Shown: positions 7,204-15,602 of the stretch, piece after piece | Layout: every line of letters begins with the position of its first letter | Position numbering within the stretch: the first letter of the stretch is position 1 | From: Bacteroidaceae bacterium | GTDB taxonomy: Bacteria; Bacteroidota; Bacteroidia; Bacteroidales; Bacteroidaceae | NCBI GenBank assembly: GCA_017471185.1 | Contig: JAFUVZ010000061.1 | Span: forward strand, 1-35,860 | DNA: 35,860 nt | Direction: 5' to 3' | Made by a program: the position numbers and the translations under genes | The notes under the pieces: model-generated | Database searches by the model: none | Told to the model about the DNA's origin: nothing | Seen by the model: the letters and a program-made list of their open reading frames with translations, nothing else

Positions 7204-7953
7204 TTAATTCCTTTTAAAGATAACCTTGGAACGGCAAACTGTTTCTGCCGCATTCTTTTTCACCTCCACATCGAAATGGCCCTCGTCCACCTTATCCACA
7301 TAATACGCAAGTGAATCACCAGCCATCGTCTCTGCAACATACGCCATCTCAAACCTATGCAAACGCTTCTCCTTGAAAGTGTCTATAGGGAACAGGTCGA
7401 GTATATGCTCCATATAGCGTATGCTATTCACATGCCCATTAATATCCATATCACTATATCTGACAGGCATTTCTGCTACCGGTTCCTTGCTGGTCACCTT
7501 AATTCGAGATGGCTTCTCTATGGGGCAATCCTTATCACAGATGTAACCTGTAATGTCACCATTGTGCATCGCCATCAAGTCGATGGGCTTACGAGTCTCC
7601 ATATTAATCATTGCCCAAACAGAGCGGGCATACGCCACAGGCTTACCTTCTTTGTTCAACACGGCAAAGTTACGGTCAGTAAACAGACGGTAAACATTTT
7701 CCACCCATGTCTGGATGCTGAAGGGCTCATACTGATAAGGAAGGTCTGTCATCTCAATGGCAAGACGAGAGAGTACCCATGTGTAGTTCTCCTCATTCAG
7801 GTGGTCAATGCCGAAACCACGGTCATGGGCATGAAAACCAGCCACATTGAGCAAATGGTTACCCAATACTCCGATGGTCAGATGTCCAGTGAAATCCACA
7901 TGGAAGGGTTCTGCCACAAACTGATAAGTGCCAATCTTGTCTAACTCACTCAT
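7204..7953 (-). CDS. Acyl-ACP thioesterase (FatA/FatB-like, hotdog fold)
   Basis: A 249-residue protein of the acyl-[acyl-carrier-protein] thioesterase family (PF01643), with tandem hotdog domains. The first half contains GFGIDHLNEENYTWVLSR and the second holds the typical Asn/His region DMDINGHVNSIRYMEH. It should release fatty acids from acyl-ACP in the cytosol. Its ATG overlaps the ilvN stop by 4 bp (ATGA), so it is translationally coupled to branched-chain amino-acid genes. The same placement is, to my knowledge, common in Bacteroidales. A link to branched-chain acyl primers is possible but unproven. Confidence 0.9.
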   Translation of the reverse strand: MSELDKIGTYQFVAEPFHVDFTGHLTIGVLGNHLLNVAGFHAHDRGFGIDHLNEENYTWVLSRLAIEMTDLPYQYEPFSIQTWVENVYRLFTDRNFAVLNKEGKPVAYARSVWAMINMETRKPIDLMAMHNGDITGYICDKDCPIEKPSRIKVTSKEPVAEMPVRYSDMDINGHVNSIRYMEHILDLFPIDTFKEKRLHRFEMAYVAETMAGDSLAYYVDKVDEGHFDVEVKKNAAETVCRSKVIFKRN

Positions 7954-8510
7954 AAGCCGAACTTCTCATACTTAACCCTACGCTTATCGAGGTATTCATC
8001 AACTCTTTCAAAGCTACTCTTGGTTACGGCGACACGTCCTGTTCTCACAAACTGCAACACGCAGCCTAATTGCATCAACTGCTCATTCATGGCAGTCAGT
8101 TCAGAACTCATGCCATCGTGTACTACAATCGAATAGGTGGCAGTCACATCTACAATGCGCGCACCAAACCTGCGGATCACGCGTCCTACCTCACGGTTAG
8201 TCTCCAGCAAGTGAGTCTTGAGCTTATACAGTGCTATCTCGTGCTGGAACACCTCGTCATCAGTATAATACTGGGTTTGCACCACATCAATCTTCTTGCT
8301 GATTTGCTTCGCCACCTTCTCCATCGTATCGGGATCGGTCATTGCCGTGATGGTGTATTTGTGTACCCCGGGTATGGATGATGCCGATACATTCAGGCTC
8401 TCAATGTTTATCTGTCTTCTTGTGAAAACAGCCGTTACTTGATTGAGTACACCCGCCACGTTCTCAGAGTGCACGATTATCGTATATAGTTTCTGTTCCA
8501 TATCATTCAT
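7950..8510 (-). CDS. ilvN: Acetolactate synthase small (regulatory) subunit
   Basis: A 186-residue ACT-domain regulatory subunit of acetohydroxyacid synthase, which binds valine for feedback inhibition and activates the catalytic subunit. The ACT domain is at about 5-78 (LYTIIVHSENVAGVLNQV, then RRQINIESLNV) and the C-terminal domain covers about 80-175. The frame is open to 8546, but I chose the ATG at 8510 because GGAGG lies 9 bp before it and ilvB ends 1 bp upstream. Often also named ilvH. The spacing implies translational coupling on both sides. Confidence 0.92.
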   Translation of the reverse strand: MNDMEQKLYTIIVHSENVAGVLNQVTAVFTRRQINIESLNVSASSIPGVHKYTITAMTDPDTMEKVAKQISKKIDVVQTQYYTDDEVFQHEIALYKLKTHLLETNREVGRVIRRFGARIVDVTATYSIVVHDGMSSELTAMNEQLMQLGCVLQFVRTGRVAVTKSSFERVDEYLDKRRVKYEKFGL

Positions 8511-8511
8511 A

Positions 8512-10200
8512 TTATTCAGCCTCCAACATGATTTCACTGATCGCACTGCCAGGAGGGGTCATTGGCAGTACATTCTCCTCTTCAGCTACCACAGCCTCCA
8601 AGATAAACGGCCCGTCGGTGGCTATCATCTTCTCCACAAAAGCTTTTAAATCTTCACGCTTGCTAACCCTTGCAGCCTCAATGCCATAAGCCTCAGCTAT
8701 CTTCATATAATCCGGATTGAGCATGTGCGTAAATGAGTAACGCCGGTTGAAGAAAAGCTCCTGCCACTGACGTACGTTACCCAAGAAATGATTGTTGAGG
8801 ATAATGATCTTAACCGGTACTTTATGTTCCATCACCACACCCAGCTCCTGAATCGTCATCTGAGCACCACCATCACCCATAAATACACATACCGTACGGT
8901 CAGGGGCTCCATAGCAGGCTCCTATGGCAGCAGGCAATCCGAATCCCATTGTGCCCAATCCGCCAGAAGTAACCATACTGCGTTGCTTAGCCAACTTGAA
9001 ATAACGAGCTGAGGTCAGCTGATTCTGACCTACATCAGTTACCAGAACAGCCTCATGGCTGGTAGCTTCAGCCACCATATTAACCACCTCACCGTATGTC
9101 AGCGGTCCATCCTTTGGATGCAGCTCGTTGTTGATTACCTTATCAAACTCCAGCTTCTCGTAGGTCTTGAAACTGTCCACCCATTTCTCATGTTTGGCAG
9201 GTTTCAGTAAATCGCCCACTTGCTTCAGAGTTGTCTTGCAATCACCCAATACCGCCACATCTACCTTCACATTCTTGTTGATTTCAGCAGGGTCGATGTC
9301 AAAGTGAATAATCTTTGCCTGCTTCGCATAATTTGGCAAGAATCCAGTCACACGGTCGCTAAACCTCATGCCCACAGCTATCAGCACGTCGCACTTGTTA
9401 GTATTCACATTAGGGCCTATGTTTCCGTGCATACCCAGCATACCTTTATTCAAACGGTGGTCATAAGGAATTGCAGAGAGTCCCAACATGGTGGTTCCGC
9501 AAGGAATGTCAGCCTTCTCGATGAAGTCCTTCAACTCCTGCTGTGCATTGCCCAGTTCTACGCCTTGTCCAACCAGCATAAACGGCTTCTTGGCTTTGTT
9601 AATCAGGTCTGCAGCCTGTTCCACTGACACAGGATCTGTATCAGGTACTGGGTCATAACTGCGTATATACTCCACCTTTGCAGGCTTATAGTCTATCATC
9701 TGCGTCTGAGCACTCTTGGGGAAATCGAGCACCACAGGTCCAGGTCTTCCACTCTTAGCTATATAAAACGCACGTGCCACAGCCTCAGCTATATCATTGG
9801 CATCGCGTATCATATAGCTCCACTTGGAGATTGGTTGCGTCAAGCCTACCCAGTCAACCTCTTGGAAGGCATCTGTGCCTAATGCGCTCACTCCCACCTG
9901 ACCTGCTATCACCACGATAGGCGTACTGTCAATCATGGCGTCAGCAATGCCTGTTACCGTATTGGTAGCTCCGGGGCCGCTGGTCACCAGGCACACGCCC
10001 ACCTCGCCAGACACTCTGGCAAAGCCTTCAGCGGCATGCGCAGCACCCTGTTCGTGGCGAACCAACACGTGATTCAATTTATCCAAATGGTCATAAAGCG
10101 CATCATACACAGGCATGATGCTGCCTCCCGGATAGCCGAAAATCGTCTTTACTCCCTGATGCTCTAACGAAAGCATCAATGCTTCTGATCCAGATATCAT
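8512..10200 (-). CDS. ilvB: Acetolactate synthase large (catalytic) subunit
   Basis: A 562-residue ThDP-dependent enzyme that condenses pyruvate with pyruvate or 2-oxobutyrate, the committed step of valine, leucine and isoleucine synthesis. The N-terminal Pyr domain has FGYPGG (21-26) and the catalytic glutamate E50 in VRHEQGAAHAAEGF. The C-terminal PP domain carries the ThDP/Mg motif that starts MGDGG and ends with NN about 28 residues later. Length is normal for the family. It sits 91 bp after ilvD, a gap with ATTGAAC heptads, and 1 bp before ilvN. Confidence 0.96.
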   Translation of the reverse strand: MISGSEALMLSLEHQGVKTIFGYPGGSIMPVYDALYDHLDKLNHVLVRHEQGAAHAAEGFARVSGEVGVCLVTSGPGATNTVTGIADAMIDSTPIVVIAGQVGVSALGTDAFQEVDWVGLTQPISKWSYMIRDANDIAEAVARAFYIAKSGRPGPVVLDFPKSAQTQMIDYKPAKVEYIRSYDPVPDTDPVSVEQAADLINKAKKPFMLVGQGVELGNAQQELKDFIEKADIPCGTTMLGLSAIPYDHRLNKGMLGMHGNIGPNVNTNKCDVLIAVGMRFSDRVTGFLPNYAKQAKIIHFDIDPAEINKNVKVDVAVLGDCKTTLKQVGDLLKPAKHEKWVDSFKTYEKLEFDKVINNELHPKDGPLTYGEVVNMVAEATSHEAVLVTDVGQNQLTSARYFKLAKQRSMVTSGGLGTMGFGLPAAIGACYGAPDRTVCVFMGDGGAQMTIQELGVVMEHKVPVKIIILNNHFLGNVRQWQELFFNRRYSFTHMLNPDYMKIAEAYGIEAARVSKREDLKAFVEKMIATDGPFILEAVVAEEENVLPMTPPGSAISEIMLEAE

Positions 10201-10211
10201 ATTTTCTTTTT

Positions 10212-10239
10212 ATTGAACATTGAACATTGAACAATGAGC
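10212..10239. repeat. Heptad tandem repeat (ATTGAAC)n between ilvD and ilvB
   Basis: Three exact ATTGAAC units followed by one degenerate copy (AATGAGC), close upstream of the ilvB start. The unit and the position relative to a start codon are the same as in the tract before ilvC. Confidence 0.8.
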
Positions 10240-10291
10240 ATTATCCATGCGGACAAGTCACCGCCCAACCTCAATGATCAGGTTAATATTC

Positions 10292-12100
10292 TTAATTCTC
10301 AATTATTCTCACAGCTCCCTTGTCAGCTGAGCTAACCATTGAGGCATATGCCTGCAGGCTCTTAGGTACATAACGGTCGCGATTGACTGGCTGCATAGGC
10401 CTTGCGGCAAGCTCCTCATCACTCAACAGTACGTTAATGCTACGGTTAGGAATATCAATTTCAATGATGTCACCATCCTTTATCTTGCCGATATTGCCCC
10501 CGGCTGCAGCTTCTGGAGAAATGTGTCCGATGCTCAAACCAGACGTTCCACCACTGAATCGTCCATCAGTAATCAGTGCACAAGCCTTCCCCAAGTGGCG
10601 GCTCTTAATATAAGAGGTAGGATATAACATTTCCTGCATACCCGGCCCGCCCTTAGGACCCTCATTCGTAATCACCACCACATCGCCTGCTTTCACACGG
10701 CTCTCATCCAGGATTCCTTCGCAAGCTGCGTCTTGTGAGCAAAACACCCGTGCCGGGCCACTGAAGTGGAAGAGACTCTCATCTACTCCGGCAGTCTTGA
10801 TCACACATCCGTCTTGAGCGATATTACCTTTCAGGACAGCCAATCCTCCATCTTTGGTGTAGGCATGCTCAAGGTCACGGATACATCCGTTAGCACGGTC
10901 AGCATCAAACTCTTTATAATATGTCTCTTGTGACCCCAACACATTGCTGAATCTGTTGGCAGGAGCGCTCAGGTAAATCTTCTTCGCTTCCCAACCCACC
11001 TGTTCAGCCTCAATAGTATATTTCTTGATTTCTTCTTCCAGTGTCATACCATCCACACGCTTCAAAGAGGTATCCACCAGACCGCCTTTGGCCAGCTGCT
11101 GCATGATAGCCACGATGCCACCCGCACGGTTTACATCCTGCACATGATACTTGTTGGTGTTAGGGGCCACCTTACAGAGGCAAGGAACCTTGCGGCTAAG
11201 CATATCGATATCGTCCATTTTAAAATCTACGCCAGCCTCATGAGCAACAGCCAACAGATGAAGTACCGTATTGGTAGAGCCACCCATAGCGATATCAAGA
11301 CTCATCGCATTGAGGAACGCCTGCCTGGTAGCGATACTACGGGGCAGTACGCTCTCATCACCTTCGTCATAATACTTATAAGCGTTCTTCACAATCAATT
11401 GTGCAGCTTGCTCCATCAGGAGCTTACGGTTAACATGAGTCGCCAGCACTGTACCGTTGCCAGGCAAAGCCAATCCGATGGCCTCATTAAGGCAATTCAT
11501 GGAGTTAGCAGTAAACATACCTGAACAGCATCCGCAACCCGGACAACCCACTTGTTCCACTTCAGCCAGATCCTGGTCACTCACGCTCTTGTCAGCGCCA
11601 CGGACCATCAGGTCAATAAGATCTACATGCTCACCACGGAAATTACCAGCTTCCATCGGGCCTCCAGATACGAAGACAGCAGGGATATTCAACCTCATGG
11701 CAGCCATCAGCATACCCGGTGTTATCTTGTCACAATTGCTAATGCACACCATAGCGTCAGCCTTGTGGGCATTGACCATATATTCAACGCTATCAGCAAT
11801 GATATCTCTGGAAGGCAGTGAGTAAAGCATACCGTCATGTCCCATTGCGATACCGTCATCTATGGCGATTGTGTTAAACTCAGCGGCGAAGCATCCTAAT
11901 TTCTCTATCTCCTGCTTCACCAACTGCCCTGCTTCATGCAGATGAACATGCCCTGGCACAAACTGTGTAAAAGAGTTTACAACAGCTATGATAGGCTTGC
12001 CAAGCTGTTCACGTTTCATACCGTTAGCCACCCACAGGGCTCTGGCTCCTGCCATACGTCTGCCCTCTGTACTGAAAGAGCTTCTTAACTGATGTTTCAT
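10292..12100 (-). CDS. ilvD: Dihydroxy-acid dehydratase
   Basis: A 602-603-residue IlvD/Edd-family enzyme that dehydrates 2,3-dihydroxy-isovalerate and its homologue to the 2-oxo acids. Iron-sulfur cysteines are visible in SNCDKITPG and [19 protein letters not shown]. The frame runs open to 12163, but the extra residues would be encoded by the leader terminator hairpin, so I chose the ATG at 12100, which starts [20 protein letters not shown]. First structural gene of the ilv operon, downstream of the attenuator-like leader at 12115-12291. Confidence 0.95.
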   Translation of the reverse strand: MKHQLRSSFSTEGRRMAGARALWVANGMKREQLGKPIIAVVNSFTQFVPGHVHLHEAGQLVKQEIEKLGCFAAEFNTIAIDDGIAMGHDGMLYSLPSRDIIADSVEYMVNAHKADAMVCISNCDKITPGMLMAAMRLNIPAVFVSGGPMEAGNFRGEHVDLIDLMVRGADKSVSDQDLAEVEQVGCPGCGCCSGMFTANSMNCLNEAIGLALPGNGTVLATHVNRKLLMEQAAQLIVKNAYKYYDEGDESVLPRSIATRQAFLNAMSLDIAMGGSTNTVLHLLAVAHEAGVDFKMDDIDMLSRKVPCLCKVAPNTNKYHVQDVNRAGGIVAIMQQLAKGGLVDTSLKRVDGMTLEEEIKKYTIEAEQVGWEAKKIYLSAPANRFSNVLGSQETYYKEFDADRANGCIRDLEHAYTKDGGLAVLKGNIAQDGCVIKTAGVDESLFHFSGPARVFCSQDAACEGILDESRVKAGDVVVITNEGPKGGPGMQEMLYPTSYIKSRHLGKACALITDGRFSGGTSGLSIGHISPEAAAGGNIGKIKDGDIIEIDIPNRSINVLLSDEELAARPMQPVNRDRYVPKSLQAYASMVSSADKGAVRIIEN

Positions 12101-12114
12101 ATTAACCACTTTAC

Positions 12115-12149
12115 TAAAAAAGCCTTTCCCACTCCAATGTGAGAAAGGC
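12115..12149 (-). terminator. Leader terminator (attenuator) of the ilv operon
   Basis: On the minus strand GCCTTTCTCAC (12149-12139) pairs with GTGGGAAAGGC (12132-12122), 11 bp with one G-U, followed by six T residues (12121-12116), only about 15 bp before the ilvD start. An intrinsic terminator between promoter and first gene implies regulated read-through. Confidence 0.85.
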
Positions 12150-12165
12150 CAGTCATAATTCATTG

Positions 12166-12291
12166 TTAACTATATCCTATTTTGCAGATGCAAACCGCCT
12201 TTCTCACGCCATCGGCACCAAGACCACGACGCTGACAATAACCAGTACTGATAGGCTGACGTTTGAAATAATCTGCAACATAACTAATCAT
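12166..12291 (-). CDS. Putative ilv leader peptide, 41 residues
   Basis: A short ORF beginning [12 protein letters not shown] and ending CKIGYS, between the operon promoter and the leader terminator. It starts about 10-15 nt after the likely transcription start and stops 17 nt before the terminator. Codons 29-32 (V-R-K-A) are written by the arm that can pair with the terminator's 5' side, so ribosome position would decide which structure forms. It contains Ile at 2, 14, 35 and 38, Val at 5, 29 and 33, and Leu at 24, without a run of them. Function as a leader peptide is inferred from position and structure. Translation further upstream from 12363 is possible but would begin before the promoter. 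Confidence 0.6.
   Translation of the reverse strand: MISYVADYFKRQPISTGYCQRRGLGADGVRKAVCICKIGYS
12197..12207 (-). promoter_or_regulatory. Antiterminator arm of the ilv leader
   Basis: On the minus strand, GTGAGAAAGGC is the exact reverse complement of GCCTTTCTCAC, the 5' arm of the leader terminator (12149-12139). Pairing gives 11 Watson-Crick pairs, against 10 plus a G-U in the terminator, so the two structures are mutually exclusive and similar in strength. Confidence 0.75.
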
Positions 12292-12306
12292 TTTTTGTTT
12301 TGCATG

Positions 12307-12338
12307 CAAAGTAACTTCTTTTTTCTCTATCCGCCAAA
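12307..12338 (-). promoter_or_regulatory. Promoter of the ilv leader/operon
   Basis: On the minus strand, a -33 TTTG (12338-12335), 20 bp, then a -7 box TTACTTTG (12314-12307), one base off TAnnTTTG. Transcription would start near 12300, giving a very short 5' end before the leader-peptide ATG at 12291. Confidence 0.65.
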
Positions 12339-12384
12339 CAAATTGAAGAAAATATTGCCACAAAAGTAAACAAACATGTTTTTC

Positions 12385-12416
12385 TTGCGCATTACCAGTA
12401 AAAAGTTGTAACTTTA
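12385..12416 (+). promoter_or_regulatory. Promoter of nth
   Basis: TTG (12385-12387), 21 bp, then TAACTTTA (12409-12416), close to TAnnTTTG. It lies 22 bp before the nth start and diverges from the ilv promoter. Confidence 0.55.
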
Positions 12417-12438
12417 CCGCCTAAACTGTTTTTAAGAT

Positions 12439-13077
12439 ATGACTAAAAGAGAAAGATATGAAGGAGTAATCGGATGGTTTCGCGAGAACATGAAGATAGC
12501 TGAAACGGAACTGCACTATGAAAATCCGTTTCAATTGCTGATGGCAGTGATACTGAGCGCTCAATGTACAGACAAGCGAGTAAACCAGATTTCCCCTGCC
12601 TTGTTTGCGGCATACCCTACTCCTGAGGTGATGGCAGTGTCAACACCGGAAGCAGTGTATGAGTATGTCAAGAGCGTATCCTATCCAAACAGTAAAGCTA
12701 AACATCTGGTAGCGATGGCACAGATGCTGGTAAAAGACTTTGGGGGTGAAGTTCCCAGTGAAATGGATGACCTGCTGAAGTTGCCTGGCGTAGGCAGGAA
12801 AACGGCTAACGTGATGCAGAGCGTGGTATGGGGCAAGGCTACAATGGCTGTAGATACACATGTGTTCAGGGTGAGTCATAGGTTGGGACTGGTTAGCGAA
12901 AGCTGTAACACCCCGTTGAAAGTAGAGATGGACTTAGTGAAGCATATCGCCGATGAAGATATACCTAAGGCACACCATTGGCTACTGCTTCACGGCAGGT
13001 ATATTTGCCAATCGAGAACACCTCATTGTATAGAATGTGGATTGCAGACCTGGTGCAAACACTTTTCGGGAAAATGA
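12439..13077 (+). CDS. nth: Endonuclease III
   Basis: A 212-residue DNA glycosylase/AP lyase that removes oxidised pyrimidines in base excision repair. The helix-hairpin-helix LPGVGRKTANV carries the catalytic lysine, VDTHVFR carries the catalytic aspartate, and the C-terminal iron-sulfur loop has the exact C-x6-C-x2-C-x5-C spacing (CQSRTPHCIECGLQTWC). Length is normal. It diverges from the ilv operon and is followed by pgk after 70 bp, with a separate promoter between them. Confidence 0.96.
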   Translation: MTKRERYEGVIGWFRENMKIAETELHYENPFQLLMAVILSAQCTDKRVNQISPALFAAYPTPEVMAVSTPEAVYEYVKSVSYPNSKAKHLVAMAQMLVKDFGGEVPSEMDDLLKLPGVGRKTANVMQSVVWGKATMAVDTHVFRVSHRLGLVSESCNTPLKVEMDLVKHIADEDIPKAHHWLLLHGRYICQSRTPHCIECGLQTWCKHFSGK

Positions 13078-13101
13078 GATGGATAATCCAGAAATAATTA
13101 C

Positions 13102-13109
13102 TATCTTTG
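13102..13109 (+). promoter_or_regulatory. -7 box of the pgk promoter
   Basis: TATCTTTG matches TAnnTTTG and lies 38 bp before the pgk start. No good -33 TTTG is seen at the usual distance. Confidence 0.55.
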
Positions 13110-13147
13110 CCATTCGAAACTTATAAACTTTTTATATAAAAGAAACT

Positions 13148-14419
13148 ATGACAATTGATCAATTTAATTTTGCCGGCAAGAAGGCAATCGTTCGCGTGGA
13201 CTTCAATGTGCCACTCGATGAAAATGGTAATGTAACTGACAAGACCCGTATCATGGGTGCCCTGCCAACCTTGAAGAAGATCTTGGCAGACGGTGGTGCT
13301 GTAATCATGATGAGCCACATGGGCAAGCCAAAAGGCAAGGTGAACCCAAAGATGTCTCTGAGCCAGATCGTGAAGCCTGTTTCTGAGGCTCTGGGCGTAG
13401 AGGTTAAGTTTGCTCCAGATTGCGCTAACGCGACAGCTGAGGCTGAAGCACTGAAGCCAGGTGAGGCTCTGCTGCTGGAGAACCTGCGCTTCTATCCAGA
13501 AGAGGAAGGCAAGCCTGTAGGTGTTGAGAAGGGTACTCCTGAGTATGATGAGGCTAAGAAAGCCATGAAGAAGAGCCAGAAGGAATTCGCTAAGAAACTG
13601 GCTTCTTACGCTGACGCATACGTAATGGATGCATTCGGCACTGCTCACCGCAAGCACGCTTCTACAGCTGTAATCGATGAGTTCTTCGATGCTGACCACC
13701 GTATGTTAGGCTACCTGATGGAGAAGGAAGTTCAGGCCGTTGACAACGTGCTTTCTAACATCAAGCGTCCGTTCGTTGCTATCATGGGTGGATCAAAGGT
13801 TTCTTCTAAGATCGGCATCATTGAGAATCTGTTGGGTAAGGTTGACAAACTCATCCTCTGCGGTGGTATGACTTACACATTTGCCAAGGCTCACGACGGT
13901 GAGATCGGTAACTCTATCGTGGAGCTTGACAAGCTGGATGTTGCCCTCGGTGTTGAGGAACTGGCAAAGAAGAATGGCGTTGAGCTGGTACTTGGCTCTG
14001 ACTGTAATGCTACCAATGGCCTGGACTTCGGCACAATGACATTGAAGCCAGGTGCTGAAATCATCACCTGCCCTGCTAACAAGGTTCCAGCAGGCTTTGA
14101 GGGTGTAGATGCTGGTCCTGACAGCCAGGAAGATTTCCGCAAGGCTATCAAGGGCGCAAAGACTATTCTGTGGAATGGTCCTGCTGGCGTATTTGAGTGC
14201 GATGCTTTCACTGCAGGTAGCCGTGCTATTGGCGAGGCTATTGCAGAAGCGACAGCAGAAGGTGCTTTCTCACTGATTGGCGGTGGCGACTCTGTAGCAT
14301 GCGTCAACAAATTCGGCTTGGCCGACAAGGTCAGCTACATCTCTACAGGTGGTGGCGCTCTGCTGGAAGCTATTGAAGGCAAAGTTCTTCCAGGCGTAGC
14401 AGCTATCAAGGGTGAGTAA
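13148..14419 (+). CDS. pgk: Phosphoglycerate kinase
   Basis: A 423-residue glycolytic enzyme that transfers phosphate between 1,3-bisphosphoglycerate and ADP. The N-terminal substrate domain shows [19 protein letters not shown] and SHMGKPKG. The nucleotide domain has GGSKVSSK, the hinge WNGPAGVFE and the C-terminal GGGDSVACV. It is slightly longer than the typical ~395 residues, with an insertion around 115-140 ([20 protein letters not shown]). Codon choice is strongly biased compared with its neighbours, as expected for a highly expressed gene. A strong terminator follows. Confidence 0.97.
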   Translation: MTIDQFNFAGKKAIVRVDFNVPLDENGNVTDKTRIMGALPTLKKILADGGAVIMMSHMGKPKGKVNPKMSLSQIVKPVSEALGVEVKFAPDCANATAEAEALKPGEALLLENLRFYPEEEGKPVGVEKGTPEYDEAKKAMKKSQKEFAKKLASYADAYVMDAFGTAHRKHASTAVIDEFFDADHRMLGYLMEKEVQAVDNVLSNIKRPFVAIMGGSKVSSKIGIIENLLGKVDKLILCGGMTYTFAKAHDGEIGNSIVELDKLDVALGVEELAKKNGVELVLGSDCNATNGLDFGTMTLKPGAEIITCPANKVPAGFEGVDAGPDSQEDFRKAIKGAKTILWNGPAGVFECDAFTAGSRAIGEAIAEATAEGAFSLIGGGDSVACVNKFGLADKVSYISTGGGALLEAIEGKVLPGVAAIKGE

Positions 14420-14442
14420 CATATTTCCCGCCTAAATTCCAT

Positions 14443-14487
14443 GGGCAGCTCTCGTTATTTCCATCAATATCAGAGCTGCCCTTTTTT
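14443..14487 (+). terminator. Intrinsic terminator after pgk
   Basis: GGGCAGCTCT (14443-14452) and AGAGCTGCCC (14472-14481) form a perfect 10-bp stem followed by six T residues. Confidence 0.9.
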
Positions 14488-14514
14488 AACATCTACACCT
14501 ATATTTATATTATC

Positions 14515-15543
14515 ATGAAAAAAGCATTGACCTTTCTGCTGGTCTTCTGCACCATTGGCAGTTTCGCCCAAGAGAGAAAAGTCATCCATATCAATAATGT
14601 GATAAACACCGTTAAGGAACGACTCACGATTACAGGATTTCTGCAAGCAGGATATGATTATGAAGATGGAGCTGATGGGCAGAACTCTTTCAACTTAAAA
14701 AGAGCTGATATGGCACTGACTGCCAAGATTACTGAACATTGGAAAGCTATGTTTGCGTATGCGTTCGCAAATGGTTCTGTGCAGGAACTTTGGACGGAAT
14801 ATGAATTTATCCCCCAGCTAAGGTTGAAGGCTGGTCAGTTTAAAATCACTTTTGGCTTAGAAAACGGCATAACTCCCACTAAAGCAGAACTGATTGACGA
14901 CTATTCACAAGTCACATGCTATATGCTGGGTGTAAGAGGTAACCCATTGCAGGGCAATCACGCTGGACGTGACATTGGGATTGTACTGAACGGCGACTTG
15001 TTTAATAACTTGCTCCATTATGACCTGGCTCTGATGAATGGCCAGGGCATAAACCGCAAAGATGGAAACAAGCACAAAGACCTGGTGGCCAGGCTGAATG
15101 TCAATGCTACTGATTGGCTGACACTTAGTGGTTCTCTTTATAACGGAAAGAATCATGCGGTAGGCATCTCACGTTTTGTACCAGAGATTCAAGAAGGCGA
15201 AGATTATACAAACAACCGCTGGGGGATAGGTGCCAACATCTCTGTCAAAGAGCTGAACCTGCGTGCAGAATATGTGCATGGCAAGGAAGGCTCAGCCAAA
15301 AGTGAAGGCTACTATGCCTTGGCATATATACATGTGCATCCTAAAGTTGACTTGATCTTTTCATACGATTACCTGAACAGGAACAAAGACCTGGGAATGA
15401 AACAAACCAACTATATTGCCGGTGCCGACTGGTGGTTTTACCCAGGATGCCGTCTTCGTTTGAACTACACTCGGCAAGAAAGGAGTGCGGCAATGGGTAA
15501 TGACAGCAACTGGTTACAGGCACAGATACAGGTAGGATTCTAA
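14515..15543 (+). CDS. Phosphate-selective porin O/P-type outer-membrane protein
   Basis: A 342-residue outer-membrane barrel with a signal peptide (about 1-18, ending SFAQ). The N-terminal GFLQAGYDYEDG and the following FNLKRADMALTAKIT are typical of the OprO/OprP-like porin family (PF07396), as are alternating aromatic strands and the terminal phenylalanine (QAQIQVGF). It would form a channel in the outer membrane. The substrate cannot be told from sequence and the phosphate name is only the family label. A likely -7 box, TATATTTA, lies at 14500-14507, 8 bp before the start, after the pgk terminator. Confidence 0.85.
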   Translation: MKKALTFLLVFCTIGSFAQERKVIHINNVINTVKERLTITGFLQAGYDYEDGADGQNSFNLKRADMALTAKITEHWKAMFAYAFANGSVQELWTEYEFIPQLRLKAGQFKITFGLENGITPTKAELIDDYSQVTCYMLGVRGNPLQGNHAGRDIGIVLNGDLFNNLLHYDLALMNGQGINRKDGNKHKDLVARLNVNATDWLTLSGSLYNGKNHAVGISRFVPEIQEGEDYTNNRWGIGANISVKELNLRAEYVHGKEGSAKSEGYYALAYIHVHPKVDLIFSYDYLNRNKDLGMKQTNYIAGADWWFYPGCRLRLNYTRQERSAAMGNDSNWLQAQIQVGF

Positions 15544-15602
15544 AGCTACAAGTTATATGTTGAGAAATAGGGTGACTTTTTCTTTTATTAAGAGATAGAG
15601 AT

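Noticed and set aside
12101-12163. An N-terminal extension of IlvD by 21 residues
   Set aside because: It would be encoded by the leader terminator hairpin and T-run, and the family start matches the ATG at 12100.
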